Shown: positions 26,156 to 35,716, counted from the stretch's first letter. The stretch: 64,000 bases of DNA from Actinopolyspora saharensis (GCF_900100925.1 NZ_FNKO01000001.1:558001-622000), one strand, 5' to 3'. A program made the numbers and translations. Notes: generated by a model not told the origin, from the letters alone.

Positions 26156-27013
26156 ATGACGAGGGCAGAACAGTCACCGACGGCGGCGGACTCAGGGGCT
26201 TCGGCCACGCAAGTGTTCCGCGCGAATCAGCAGTACCACGTTGGGGACGGCGCATCCCCGGAGCGGGTATCGGCGGTGGTGAAAGCACTACTCGATGGTG
26301 TGCACGAAACGATCCGCACCTACGAGGTCACTTACTCCGAGTTCCAGGCGGCTAAGCAGTGGTTGATCGAGGTCGGTGAGGGCGGCGAGTGGCCGTTGTT
26401 TTTGGACGTGTTCGTCGAGCATGAGGTCGAGGAGGTCGCCGCAGCAGGCCAGCAGGGCAGCAAGGGCAGCATTCTCGGGCCGTACTATGTGCCCGATGCG
26501 GTGAAGCTGCCGTCGGTGACGAGTCTGCCTATGCGCGCCGACGAGCAGGGTAGGCGGCTGGTGTTCGCCGGACAGGTCCTTGACACCGGGGGCGCCCCTG
26601 TTGCGGGTGCGGAGCTGGATATCTGGCACGCCGACCATGAGGGCTACTACTCCGGCTTCGCCCCACACCTGCCTGAGGGCAATCTGCGCGGGGTCGTGGT
26701 GGCTGACGATGACGGTCGTTTCGAGATCAGCACGATCGAGCCGGCCCCGTATCAGATCCCCACGGACGGTCCTACTGGGCAATTGGTCCAAGCCGCGGGG
26801 TGGCATCCGTGGCGGCCGGCGCACCTGCACCTGATCGTGCGGGCACCGGGCTATCGGCCGATCACCACTCAGCTGTACTTCGCCGGTGGTAATTGGCTCG
26901 ACAACGATGTCGCCCAAGCGACCAAGCCAGAGCTGGTCTTGGACCCGCAGCCGCAGAGCGACGGCACGGCCCGTCAGGAGTACGACTTCGTACTCGAACC
27001 CACCTCGCAGTAG
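26156..27013 (+). CDS. catA: Catechol 1,2-dioxygenase (intradiol)
   Basis: A 285-aa intradiol dioxygenase. N-terminal helical dimer domain, then the catalytic beta domain with non-haem iron ligands: tyrosine in LGPYYVPDAV, tyrosine in PAPYQIPTDGP, and two histidines in WRPAHLHLIV. It opens catechol to cis,cis-muconate. ATG 26156 is chosen for the AAGAAGGAAA site; an in-frame ATG 31 codons upstream has none. First gene of catABC (catB 67 nt downstream). It uses the catechol made by GcoAB. Confidence 0.92.
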   Translation: MTRAEQSPTAADSGASATQVFRANQQYHVGDGASPERVSAVVKALLDGVHETIRTYEVTYSEFQAAKQWLIEVGEGGEWPLFLDVFVEHEVEEVAAAGQQGSKGSILGPYYVPDAVKLPSVTSLPMRADEQGRRLVFAGQVLDTGGAPVAGAELDIWHADHEGYYSGFAPHLPEGNLRGVVVADDDGRFEISTIEPAPYQIPTDGPTGQLVQAAGWHPWRPAHLHLIVRAPGYRPITTQLYFAGGNWLDNDVAQATKPELVLDPQPQSDGTARQEYDFVLEPTSQ

Positions 27014-27080
27014 TCCTGCGTGCCTCTCCCGCCATTCACATGCAGCGTGCGGGCCACCGCCCCAGAGGAAGAGAGTCACC

Positions 27081-28202
27081 ATGAGCGACCTGCGCATCGA
27101 CCGCGTCGAGACAGTGTTGCTGGATGTGCCGTTGCGGCGCGCGCACCGGTTCGCCCGGACAGAGATGGACGCACAGCCGGTGCTGCTGGTGTTTCTGCGC
27201 ACCGCGGGCGGGATCACCGGGGTCGGTGAAGGCGTCGTGCCCGGTGGGCCGTGGTGGGGCGGCGAATCAGTGGAAACGATGCAACTGGTCATCGAACGCC
27301 ACATGGCCCCGATCGTGACCGGCCGCAACGTGGACGACATGGCCGGCATTCTCGGTGATATCACCGACGTGGTCGCTGGCAACCTCTTCGCCAAAGCCGC
27401 CGTGGAGGTCGCGCTGCACGACGCCCAGGCGCGTTGCCTCGACGTGCCAGTGCACACCCTGCTCGGCGGCACTGTACGAGAGTCGGTCCCTGTGACCTGG
27501 GCGCTCGGCACTGAGCCAGCACCGGTCGTCCTCGAGGAAGCCCTCGGCAAACTCGATGCCGGAACTCACCACAGCTTCAAGCTGAAAATGGGAGCTCAGG
27601 ACCCGGCCGCCGATGTGAAACGCGTGACCGCCATCGCCGAGAAGCTGGCCGGCACCGCCGGGGTGCGTGTCGATATCAACGGCCGTTGGGACCGGCTGAC
27701 CAGCCTGACGCATCTCCCCGCCCTCGCCGAGGCAGGCGTCGAACTGGTCGAACAGCCCGTTCCCGGCGACCAGATCGAAACACTGGCCGAGATCAACCAA
27801 ACTCTGCCGATCCCCGTGATGGCCGACGAGAGCCTCCGCAGCCCTCGCGATGCACTGCGGCTGTCCCGGCTCGGCGCCACCGATGTTTACTCGCTGAAAA
27901 GCACCAAATCCGGCGGACTACGCCCCACCCAGAACATCGCCGCCATCGCTGCCGCCGCCGACATCCCCTGCCACGCCGGCACATCGATTGAAAGCCCCGT
28001 CGGCACCGCGGCCTCCCTGCACGCAGCCTGTGCCGCGCCCGCCGTCACCTGGGGCAGCGAACTGTTCGGACCACTGCTGATGCAGGAGGAGATCCTGACC
28101 ACCCCGCTGCACTACGAAAACGGTGAACTGCACTTGCCCGACGGTCCCGGCCTCGGCATCGACCTCGACCCCGACGCCCTCCGTGCCTTCGCCAGGAGCT
28201 GA
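27081..28202 (+). CDS. catB: Muconate cycloisomerase
   Basis: A 373-aa enolase-superfamily enzyme. The mandelate-racemase/muconate-lactonising domain has the catalytic lysine motif SFKLKMG, metal ligands in VDINGRW, VEQPVP and MADESL, and the second lysine region SLKSTKSGG. It converts cis,cis-muconate to (S)-muconolactone. ATG 27081 follows an AGAGGAAGAG site; the long open frame before it is the shadow of catA. It lies between catA and catC (7 nt gap) in the same operon. Confidence 0.92.
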   Translation: MSDLRIDRVETVLLDVPLRRAHRFARTEMDAQPVLLVFLRTAGGITGVGEGVVPGGPWWGGESVETMQLVIERHMAPIVTGRNVDDMAGILGDITDVVAGNLFAKAAVEVALHDAQARCLDVPVHTLLGGTVRESVPVTWALGTEPAPVVLEEALGKLDAGTHHSFKLKMGAQDPAADVKRVTAIAEKLAGTAGVRVDINGRWDRLTSLTHLPALAEAGVELVEQPVPGDQIETLAEINQTLPIPVMADESLRSPRDALRLSRLGATDVYSLKSTKSGGLRPTQNIAAIAAAADIPCHAGTSIESPVGTAASLHAACAAPAVTWGSELFGPLLMQEEILTTPLHYENGELHLPDGPGLGIDLDPDALRAFARS

Positions 28203-28209
28203 TCCCACC

Positions 28210-28497
28210 ATGTTGTTCCACGTTCGGATGGATGTCGCCATCCCACACGACCTCGCCTCCCAGGAACGCGACAAGCTCGTGGCTGCCGAGAAGGCCCGCG
28301 CCCTGGAACTGCAGCGTGCCGGAAAGTGGCCGCACCTGTGGCGCATCGTGGGCCAGTACAGCAACATCAGCGTGCTCGAGGTCGATTCACCCGACGAGCT
28401 GCACCAGATCCTGTCGAGCCTACCGCTGTTCCCGTTCATGCGGATCGAGATCACCGCCCTCACACAACATCCCTCCGACCTGGCGGCACAACCATGA
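28210..28497 (+). CDS. catC: Muconolactone delta-isomerase
   Basis: A 95-aa protein of the MIase family: FHVRMDVAIPHDL, the KARALELQRAGKWPHLWRIVGQYSNISVLEV stretch with conserved glutamate and arginine residues, and SSLPLFPFMRIEI at the end. It makes 3-oxoadipate enol-lactone. Seven nt after catB. No catD/pcaD or later pathway gene follows in the window; the operon ends here and debris begins, so the rest of the beta-ketoadipate pathway must be elsewhere. Confidence 0.92.
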   Translation: MLFHVRMDVAIPHDLASQERDKLVAAEKARALELQRAGKWPHLWRIVGQYSNISVLEVDSPDELHQILSSLPLFPFMRIEITALTQHPSDLAAQP

Positions 28498-28589
28498 ACG
28501 CCTCCGTCGCCAAGAAGGTCGCTCCGCTGTGGCACGACCTCGATGAGTGCCGATCGGGTTCGGCCCACGCGTGGTGACACTCGGAGTCT

Positions 28590-29936
28590 TCGACGTAGCG
28601 GGTCTCGTCGGGTCATCTGCAGGCCAGGCTCGATCGCACCGGTGACAGCGATGCTGCACGCAACGCCGCCGACGAGTTCCTCGACTTTCACCGCGCACCG
28701 CCCGATCCGCTCCTCAATCTCGCGGCCGAGAAAGTCCAGGAACGCGAACAATTGGTCCTGCTGGATGAGCAGAAAGTCGCCTTCGAGACGGTCGTGCAGG
28801 CTGTCCGCAAAGCGCGTGCCGCCAACACGCGCACCGTCGTGGTCGTACTCGGTGGCCCTGGTTCCGGGAAGAGCGCCATCGTTCTCAATATGGTCGGCGA
28901 ACTCGTCCGGATAGGCCGTGCCGTGCATCACGCCACCGGATCCGGCGCCTTCACCCGCACGCTTCGCAAGCTCGCGGGCAGCCGTAATACCCGCGCGCAG
29001 GGGCTTTTCAAGTACTTCAACAACTACGTGGAATCCGAGTCGCGCGAACTCGACGTCCTCCTCTGCGACGGAGTCCATCGCATCCTTGAAACCAGCGTCA
29101 ACCGTTTCACCAAGAAGGAAGTGCGCGCCCAGGCCGGACGCCAGATCAACGAACTGATCGACGTCGCCTCAGTCGCCGTGTTTCTTCTCGACGAGCACCA
29201 GATCGTGCGTCCAGGAGAAATGGGGTCGCTGGAGGAGACCACCACGGCAGCAAAAGCACAGGGCTGCGCTGTTGAAGTCGTGCGTCTGGCGGGCCAGTTC
29301 CGCTGTGGCCGGCTCCGCAGCATTCGACGCGTGGGTCTCGAGGATTCTCGGGCTTGAACAGGCCGCCCCGACGACATGGAGCCAACTCGCCTCCTCGGTC
29401 GACGACGACTTCCTCGTTAGCAGCGTTTCCTCCTCGCAGGGGATGGAAGCATGGCTGCGGACCCGGCAAACCGAACATGGAGGTACCGCCCGCATCGCAG
29501 CCGGCTACTGCTGGCCGTGGAGTGCCCCGATCAAGGCCGACCACGGCAAACGCCTCGTCGACGACGTCGTCATCGGCGATTGGAAACGCTCCTGGAACGC
29601 AAAACCCGACAAACACGTCCCCGACGTGCCCGAATCCTACTTCTGGGCCTCCGACGAGCGCGGGTTCGGACAGGTCGGTTGCATCTGCATAGCGCAGGGA
29701 TTCGAATACGACTGGGCCGGGGTCATCATCGGTCCCGACCTCGTTCGCCGCGACGGGCAATGGATCGCACGCCGTGACCATTCCCGCGACCCCGCCGTGG
29801 GGAAGGCCGACGAATCCCACTTCACTGGACTTTATCCGCAACACCTACAAGGTCCTGCTCACCCGCGGTATGAGTGGAGTTGTGTGTATTCCCCGACGCC
29901 GAGACTCAGGAGTTCCTGGAGTACGTGACGCGGTGA
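28590..29936 (+). pseudogene. DUF2075 ATPase/helicase-like gene, N-truncated and multiply frameshifted
   Basis: Coding-like sequence runs through three frames. First DEFLDFHRAPPDPLLNLAAEK and VVVVLGGPGSGKSAIVLNMVGEL (Walker A), with VFLLDEHQIVRPGE (Walker B like) near 29190. Near 29300 the frame shifts to RILGLEQAAPTTWSQLASSV and WPWSAPIKADHGKRLVDDVVIGDWKRSW, then shifts again at ~29800 to FIRNTYKVLLTRGM, and finally to PDAETQEFLEYVTR with stop at 29936. This is a DUF2075 (Schlafen/helicase-like) protein lacking its N-terminus. Such proteins often sit in mobile or defence islands. It starts right after catC and ends close to an IS. Confidence 0.75.
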
Positions 29937-30244
29937 TCGGGCTTGGTGTTTCTGCGCGGAGGGTAGTCGAAGAAACCCGTGCGTGAACGCGACCCGATGC
30001 TGGTGGAGCAGTAGGGTGGAAAGCGATCGGGGACCGTGCCGCCGAGGAGTTCGGACACGCTGCCCCGAAGGGCTTGCCCAAGCAGCTCGTGGGCGGCGAT
30101 TTCGAAGGTGGCCTCCTAGCTGCGCTCGTTGAGCAAGCCGTTCCGGCGCGGTGCAGCGGCACCGGGAACATCTTAGCGCAGTCCCGGTGCCATCCTCGGT
30201 CGACGCCGCCACAGCCTGCGCAGCGTGGGACTCGGCGCAGCTAG

Positions 30245-31606
30245 TACTGCAACGGCACTCAGAGTGGGTGTCCGCGTTGTCGGTAGTGGCAGTGTCGGGC
30301 TTGGTGTTGGCGTCGGCGGCGCCAGCGTGACCAGGACCAGACGTGTTCGGCTGCGTGGGGTTTTCGGGTGATCAGGTTGATCAGCAGGCGGCGGAGCTCT
30401 GCTAAGGTGTAAGTGATCATGTCTGGGTCGCTGGCGCTGGGTTTGTTTGTGTGGCCAGCGTTTTCGACGCGGCCAGCCAGGCGAGGGCGAGCATGGACAG
30501 GGTCGTGTGGGCATACCAGGCTCGCCAGGAGCGTGCTTGGTAGTGGTCGAGTCCAGTGTCGTTTTTGGCCTGTTGGAAGCATTCCTCGACGTGCCACCGG
30601 GATCCGGCAGTCCAGGCCAGGTCGAGTAGCCGGGTCCGACGGGGCCCGTAGGTTACGTAGTAGGCGATGTCGTTGGGGTTGCTGATCGAGCGCCGTGCCA
30701 GCAGCCAGCGACCCCGCCCGGGCGGCCAGTCGGTATCGAGCGGGATGCGGGCCCAGTCATACAGGCGTGGCCCGTGCCCGCCGGCCCCGACCGAGAGCCG
30801 TCGCCAGGAATGTGGCGAGATCGTGGCGGTGAGTTCGTCGGCTCGGTGTTCGTGTCCGGAGGCGGTAGTGAGGGGGTCGTTACGTTTGGTGGCCAGCACG
30901 TAGGCGACGTCGCGCTGTTCGAGCCAGTCCCGCAGGTAGGGGACTTGCCCGTAGGCCTCGTCGCCGGTGACCCAGGCGAATGGCACCCCGGCCCGCACAG
31001 CACGGTCAATCATGGCCTGGGCCTGCTGGGGTTTGGTGGCGAAACCGACCTCGTCGGGCACCCCGGCGGCTCGGCAGCGGTCACGATCGTCGGTCCACGA
31101 CCTCGGCAGGTACAGCTCCCGGTCGATCAACGCGTGCCCCGCCGAGGACGCATACGCCAGGAAGGTGCCGATCTGGCAGTTTTCCGTGCGCCCGGCCGTG
31201 CCCGAGTACTGCCGTTGCACGCCGGCCGAGCGGGTTCCCTTTTTGATAAACCCGGTCTCGTCGACAATCAAGACGCCATCCGGTGCACCGAGACGCTCGA
31301 TGACGTAGTCCCGCACATCGTCGCGAACCCCGCCAACATCCCAGTCCGCACGGCGCAACAACCGCTGCATCCCATCCGGACCAACCTCACCGGCCTGCTC
31401 AGCCAGCGTCCACCCATTCTTCCGTTCCAACCCTGCGACCAGGCCCGACACGTACTCACGCACCCGCGCCCGCGGCTCCGAACGCACGAACCGCCCCGCG
31501 ATCCGCGCGTGCAACCATTCCAACTCCGCCGAGATCACATCCAGCACCACACCCACCATGATCCACCATCAACCACCACCAGACCCACACGAGTGCCGTT
31601 GCAGTA
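30245..31606. mobile_element. Intact IS701-family insertion sequence
   Basis: A 1362-bp element. Ends TACTGCAACGGCACTC (30245-30260) and GAGTGCCGTTGCAGTA (31591-31606) are perfect 16-bp inverted repeats. Both are flanked by CTAG (30241-30244, 31607-31610), a fit to the 4-bp target duplication of the IS701 family. It contains one full-length transposase gene on the minus strand. Nothing appears damaged, so it may be active and recent. Confidence 0.88.
30417..31559 (-). CDS. IS701-family DDE transposase
   Basis: A 380-aa transposase. It has DGVLIVDETGFIKKGTRSAGVQRQYSGTAGRTENCQIG (first aspartate region), PFAWVTGDEAYGQVPYLRDWLE (second aspartate), and WHVEECFQQAKNDTGLDHYQARSW (glutamate helix). 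This is the usual pattern of the DDE_5/IS701 group. The gene fills nearly all of the element. No frameshift or lost catalytic residue was seen. Confidence 0.9.
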   Translation of the reverse strand: MVGVVLDVISAELEWLHARIAGRFVRSEPRARVREYVSGLVAGLERKNGWTLAEQAGEVGPDGMQRLLRRADWDVGGVRDDVRDYVIERLGAPDGVLIVDETGFIKKGTRSAGVQRQYSGTAGRTENCQIGTFLAYASSAGHALIDRELYLPRSWTDDRDRCRAAGVPDEVGFATKPQQAQAMIDRAVRAGVPFAWVTGDEAYGQVPYLRDWLEQRDVAYVLATKRNDPLTTASGHEHRADELTATISPHSWRRLSVGAGGHGPRLYDWARIPLDTDWPPGRGRWLLARRSISNPNDIAYYVTYGPRRTRLLDLAWTAGSRWHVEECFQQAKNDTGLDHYQARSWRAWYAHTTLSMLALAWLAASKTLATQTNPAPATQT

Positions 31607-31809
31607 CTAGGCCGGGGTTCGTCGGCGGACCGCACCGTCGGCGGAACCGTCCCACCGTTTCCGGGGCTCGACCGGAAGGCCACACGCTGTCCGACTGGAT
31701 CTCGGGCTGTCCGTCGACTCAGGGGATGATGATGGGTTCGTCACGAGCAGGTCCGTGCGGCACGATCCCACCGGGACTGCGATCTCCGTGGACGGGGCGG
31801 CGGTCACCG

Positions 31810-32115
31810 CTGTGGTAAGAGCGACGGTTGCAGAGCTGGCGGGGCAGAGGAGCACGCGACCCCGCCAACTCCGGCTTGGGCGCCGCTGTCGTGGCTGTTC
31901 GAACCGGTTTAGACCGTGCTGTCCACGACGATTGCCGCCTCCGGGTGGTCGGTGGCACCAGGTGGGCTCGTTGCCAGCGGCGCACTCCGCTGTTCTTCGG
32001 CGCTGAGCTCTATGGGGTAGCGCAGCTACGATCACGTTGTTCGCTTCGACCCACCGATGGGCGGCGCTTGTTCGTGCCCACTTCGCCTGGACGGTCTTCG
32101 CGGCCGCACTCAACG
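31810..32115 (+). pseudogene. Degenerate second copy of tspO
   Basis: In one frame the sequence around 31850-31960 reads TPPTPAWAPLSWLFEPV, a stop (TAG where the intact copy has a tryptophan codon), then TVLSTTIAASGW. This parallels [27 protein letters not shown] of the intact TspO at 37279-37779. About 32037-32110 in another frame reads LFASTHRWAALVRAHFAWTVFAAALNG, matching [28 protein letters not shown]. The middle is missing. So this is a TspO/MBR relic with an internal deletion, a stop and a frameshift, on the opposite strand to the live gene and next to the IS. Confidence 0.75.
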
Positions 32116-32284
32116 GACGTTTCCGGGGGACACGCGCGAGCGGCCCGGGACTCAGCCCAGCAGCAACGGACGGAGGACGTTGTCTCCGGAAGCGGCCGAG
32201 GGGTGCGCGGACGCTCCGAGCGTGTCGGGAGTGGTCCTGTGCCCGTCGCTTCCATGCGCAGCGGAAACAGTAGAGGAGCGAAGC

Positions 32285-32854
32285 ATGAGCACACAGTCGT
32301 GGCGGGAGACGGCGGATTCGCTGGCGTACATGTCACGGGACCTGCTGGCCCAGGACACCGGCGAGCGCACGCTGGAACGCCTCGTCGAGCACGCCCGGGA
32401 GATCGTGGACGGTTGTGAGCACGCCGGTATCCTGCTGGTGCACGGCAACCAGCGCGTGGAAACCCCGGCCGCGACCAGTGACCTGGTCGTGGAGTCGGAC
32501 CGGTTACAGGGAGAGCTCGGCGAGGGGCCATGCTTCGACGCCGTCGTCCACAACCAGTCGGTGTATCGTCTCATTGACCTGAATCAGCGGGTGACGAGCT
32601 GGCCGCGTTACGCACCCGAAGCTCGAAAGCTGGGCATCGCCAGCATGATGGGGCTCCAGCTCTACACCGCTGCGGACACCTACGCCGCGCTGGACGTCTA
32701 CTCCTCGCAGCCGCAGGCGTTCACCGAGCACGCTGAGCACGTGGGCTGGTTGTTGAGCTCGCACGCCGCCGTCGCGGTCGCCGCGACCCGCCCGCGTTCC
32801 CAGCAACATCCGGCGCTGCAGGCACGGTCGGACACTGCAGAGCGGCTTCGTTGA
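32285..32854 (+). CDS. GAF-domain protein (lacking an ANTAR output domain)
   Basis: A 189-aa protein starting at ATG 32285 (GAGGAGCGAAGC upstream). Residues ~15-165 form a GAF domain of the type found in actinobacterial GAF-ANTAR regulators: LVEHAREIVDGCEHAGILLVHG, LQGELGEGPCFDAVV and SMMGLQLYTAADTYAALDVYSSQPQAF. The usual C-terminal ANTAR RNA-binding domain (about 55 residues) is absent; the frame ends soon after the GAF domain. It is either a stand-alone sensor or a truncated regulator. Ligand unknown. Confidence 0.75.
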   Translation: MSTQSWRETADSLAYMSRDLLAQDTGERTLERLVEHAREIVDGCEHAGILLVHGNQRVETPAATSDLVVESDRLQGELGEGPCFDAVVHNQSVYRLIDLNQRVTSWPRYAPEARKLGIASMMGLQLYTAADTYAALDVYSSQPQAFTEHAEHVGWLLSSHAAVAVAATRPRSQQHPALQARSDTAERLR

Positions 32855-33124
32855 TCGTGCGCTGCGCGCGAGAACGACGAATCATTTGCGAGGGTTCCGC
32901 TTTTTCTTTTTGTGTCGAGGGGAAGATCTCACACGCTGCGCAGTTTGCGTGTTCGATGAACTCGACAGGGCGGAAAACGATCTGATGAGTTCGCGTCGGC
33001 GAAGAAAGCCCTGGTGCGAACAGCACAACGCAAATTTGCATTCGCGTCCTGCCGGGTGAGAATCTTGTCGCCGAGTTACTGGTACGAGCTGCGGGTCGCG
33101 GTCGTGTGGTGCTACAAATGGGGT

Positions 33125-33529
33125 ATGGGCGATTACCAGCACAGCGCGACCGTGCGCACTTCACCGCAGGAACTGTTCGACTACCTCGCCGATGTGAACA
33201 ATCTTCCGAAATATTTCGAGGGCATGGTCTCGGCCGAATCGACGGGATCCCGGGCCGTACACGTTGTGTCCCAGGTCGAGGGGCAACGACGTGAAGGTGA
33301 AGCTTGGATGGAGACCGACACCCAGGCACGCACGATGCGGTGGGGAACCGAAGGTCCGAATCAGTACCACGGTGAGCTCGATGTCACCGATGCCGGTGAC
33401 GGCCAGGCCACTGTTACCGTCACGCTGCACACCGAACGCGCCGACGGGCCCGGCATCCGCGCCGGTCTGGAACAGACCCTGGCCACCATCAAGCGCCAGG
33501 TCGAAGGCCGCAGCACCGAATCCGCCTGA
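33125..33529 (+). CDS. SRPBCC-family (polyketide cyclase/START-like) protein
   Basis: A 134-aa protein of the SRPBCC fold: YQHSATVRTSPQELFDYLADVNNLPKYFEGM is the classic N-terminal strand-helix of the family, GEAWMETDTQARTMRWGTEG and VTVTLHTERADGPGIRAGLEQTLATIKRQVEG the remainder. Such small proteins bind a hydrophobic ligand or act in stress responses; no function can be given. The start at 33125 fits the family N-terminus; a long upstream extension in the same frame looks non-coding. Confidence 0.75.
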   Translation: MGDYQHSATVRTSPQELFDYLADVNNLPKYFEGMVSAESTGSRAVHVVSQVEGQRREGEAWMETDTQARTMRWGTEGPNQYHGELDVTDAGDGQATVTVTLHTERADGPGIRAGLEQTLATIKRQVEGRSTESA

Positions 33530-34385
33530 CCCGGAGCGTGGGGAAGGACTCCAGGTGCTTTCGCCGGATGCTCCCGGTGGGAAACACCGCCGCGAGCAGT
33601 TGTGTTCCGGTGCCGGGTCATAGTCGGCCTGCGCCGTGCTCGTGCCGAATATTCGCATCCCGGACTGCTACCGCTGGGTCATCCTCGCTTCGGCGCTGCT
33701 TCGCCTGCCGGATGTTCTCGAAGCGCTCATGCACACCCCGATCGAAACAGGTCGCCAAGCTGTCCCACTCATCCGAAACGATCTTTTCGGTCACTCCTGT
33801 CACGGCACGGACCGTCGTTCGTCTCAATCGTCGCGAAGTGCCCGCAGCGGTGCGGGAGTGGTATTTATCTGCGGAGAATTGCCACGCTCGTCGGGACAGC
33901 GAGCACCGTAGTTCTGCGCGCGGTCCCGTAACGTCGGAAGGTGTCGTTTTGTCGTATGAGCCCGTATGCGGCGACACACGAATCCCGGCCTCAGCCCTGG
34001 GACGAGCCATGCTCGTACGAGTACTGATGTCGGTCCGGGGACAGAAGAAAAAGCGATGCGCCGCTGACGACAGGGGAGCGTGAGGCGGCGAAGCGTTCCG
34101 CACAGCTGGCGCGTTCGCCCGTCCAACACGGTGTGAACGGAGTCGGCGAGCCCGCGGATGAGCCGATTGAGCGGCGAGGCCCCGTTGAGACGTGGGTAGT
34201 GTTCGACCACACCGAGCCGCTGTGGTGGAACGTTGCCGCCGCGGGGTACTTTCTCCGGAAAGGGGAAGCATCAGTCCCTGATCTCCCAAGGACAGCAACA
34301 GCAACGTGTCGTGACCACCACGATGCCCCACCCGTGAAAGAGTCCGGATCGGTGCTGCTCACCCCATCCTCGCGGGCGTCGTGCA
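33530..34385. other. Gene-poor stretch, no recognisable product
   Basis: Frames here are broken and none shows a known domain on either strand. Given the relics on both sides, it may be further decayed coding sequence. Confidence 0.4.
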
Positions 34386-34983
34386 TTACGATCCGGTTCG
34401 ACCTTCGTGGTCGGTGTTCCGCTCCTCGGGGGCACCTTGATCGAACGTCCGGCGGTAGGCGCGGGCGTGCTCTTGATTCCGGCGTCGGGCCAGCTCGCGC
34501 TCGACCAGAGCGGCTTGCTCGGTGGTGGCATGTCCCCCACCCAGCGCCGTTTCGGCATCGAGCATGCGCCGTTCGTTCTCGTCGGTAGGGGTGTCCGAGA
34601 AGATCTCCGAACACCCGGACGGAAGTGCCCGCGAACAGCAGGAGCATGCCGACGAGCAGGCTGAAGAACACGTTGAGCGGTCGAAACGCCAGGATGTTGA
34701 ACGCCGTGCCCCAGGACGGCCAGATGCGCGAGCCCGGACAGCGGGAACAGCACACCGAGCCCCGCGGTGACCGTGGAGGCCACCGGCCCGCCCCAGGCAC
34801 TCGAGGAGAGCAGGAGCATCCCGGCCACCACCGAGATCGTCGACTGCAAGCCGTTGCTGGACAGGCCGAGCACCTGTTGGCCTGGCGTGGAGGAAAACGC
34901 CAGCCCGTCGGCGACCCCCAGTCCCGCGAACACCCACAGCTCCATTTCCAGAGGGCGGCGGTGACGCGGTGCACCAGATGCAT
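34386..34983 (-). pseudogene. DUF4383 membrane protein, frameshifted
   Basis: The gene would start at ATG 34983 with MHLVHRVTAAL. The frame then shifts near 34945 into LWVFAGLGVADGLAFSSTPG and QQVLGLSSNGLQSTISVVAGMLLL. It shifts again near 34700 to AFNILAFRPLNVFFSLLVGMLLLFAG, and once more near 34590 to PTDENERRMLDAETALGGGH with a charged C-terminal tail. The order of four hydrophobic segments is that of DUF4383 proteins. Three frame changes make it a pseudogene unless the sequence is faulty here. Confidence 0.68.
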
Positions 34984-35449
34984 CGGATGCTGATGTCGGG
35001 GCGACTTGTCGCTCGTCGCCGCCCCCCTCTCGTGCGAGTCGTGGCCGATGGCATGTTTGCCCGCCCCGCGCCTCGAGGGTGGGGAGAGTGCCGAGATGCC
35101 TGGCACCAACGTAGTGCGGGACCCGGGCAATCGCATCTCAGCGCGCGGCTGCTCAAGCGGTGGGAGCGTGACGTCGGCGAAGGAGCTTCGAGCGCGAACT
35201 ACGCCGAGTCGTACACGACGGGTTCCCCGCAATGGTCGCTTGCGGCCATGACGGGGCGAGAGATCACGTCGGTGTGGCGCCGCATCGTCGGCAACTCTTC
35301 GGGTGCGTTCCACGGCAAGCGCCGCGCCTGCTCACGCGCGTGATTCGAGCCGCCCCGATGGGTCGGCGACCAAGTGCTTGATCGCAGTGCCCGACAACGG
35401 GCCTTGTCAGCGTGCTCGCCGGTCTGGACGCGGGCTTGGCCGGAGGTGC
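34984..35449. other. Gene-poor stretch, nothing recognised
   Basis: No frame with a known domain, and no ribosome site followed by plausible coding sequence, was found on either strand. Confidence 0.4.
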
Positions 35450-35716
35450 TCAGAACAGCCCCAGCAGGTGACCGGCCACGAAACCCGCGACCGCCAGCAC
35501 CACGACGGCGGTGGCGACGAGAGTCACCACATGCGCCCAGCGGGTCGGGCCCCTCTCCTGGTGCGAGAGGCCGGAAAGCCCTCCCTCTGCCGGAGGTGTG
35601 TCTCCTGGAGATACCCCACCACCGGAGTCGAGCGCGGGAGTGGAGTCCGGATCGGGACCGGGAGTCGAATCCGGCTCACCACCGGAGTTCGGATCCTCGG
35701 GTGTGGACGAGCTCAT
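35450..35716 (-). CDS. Small single-pass membrane protein (DUF6480-like)
   Basis: An 88-aa protein. A Pro/Gly/Asp-rich N-terminal part (SSSTPEDPNSGGEPD; PAEGGLSGLSHQERGP) is followed by one C-terminal transmembrane helix VVTLVATAVVVLAVAGFVAG. ATG 35716 is preceded by AAGGAAC. This layout is a common small conserved actinobacterial family. No function is known. It lies amid decayed genes but is itself intact. Confidence 0.65.
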   Translation of the reverse strand: MSSSTPEDPNSGGEPDSTPGPDPDSTPALDSGGGVSPGDTPPAEGGLSGLSHQERGPTRWAHVVTLVATAVVVLAVAGFVAGHLLGLF

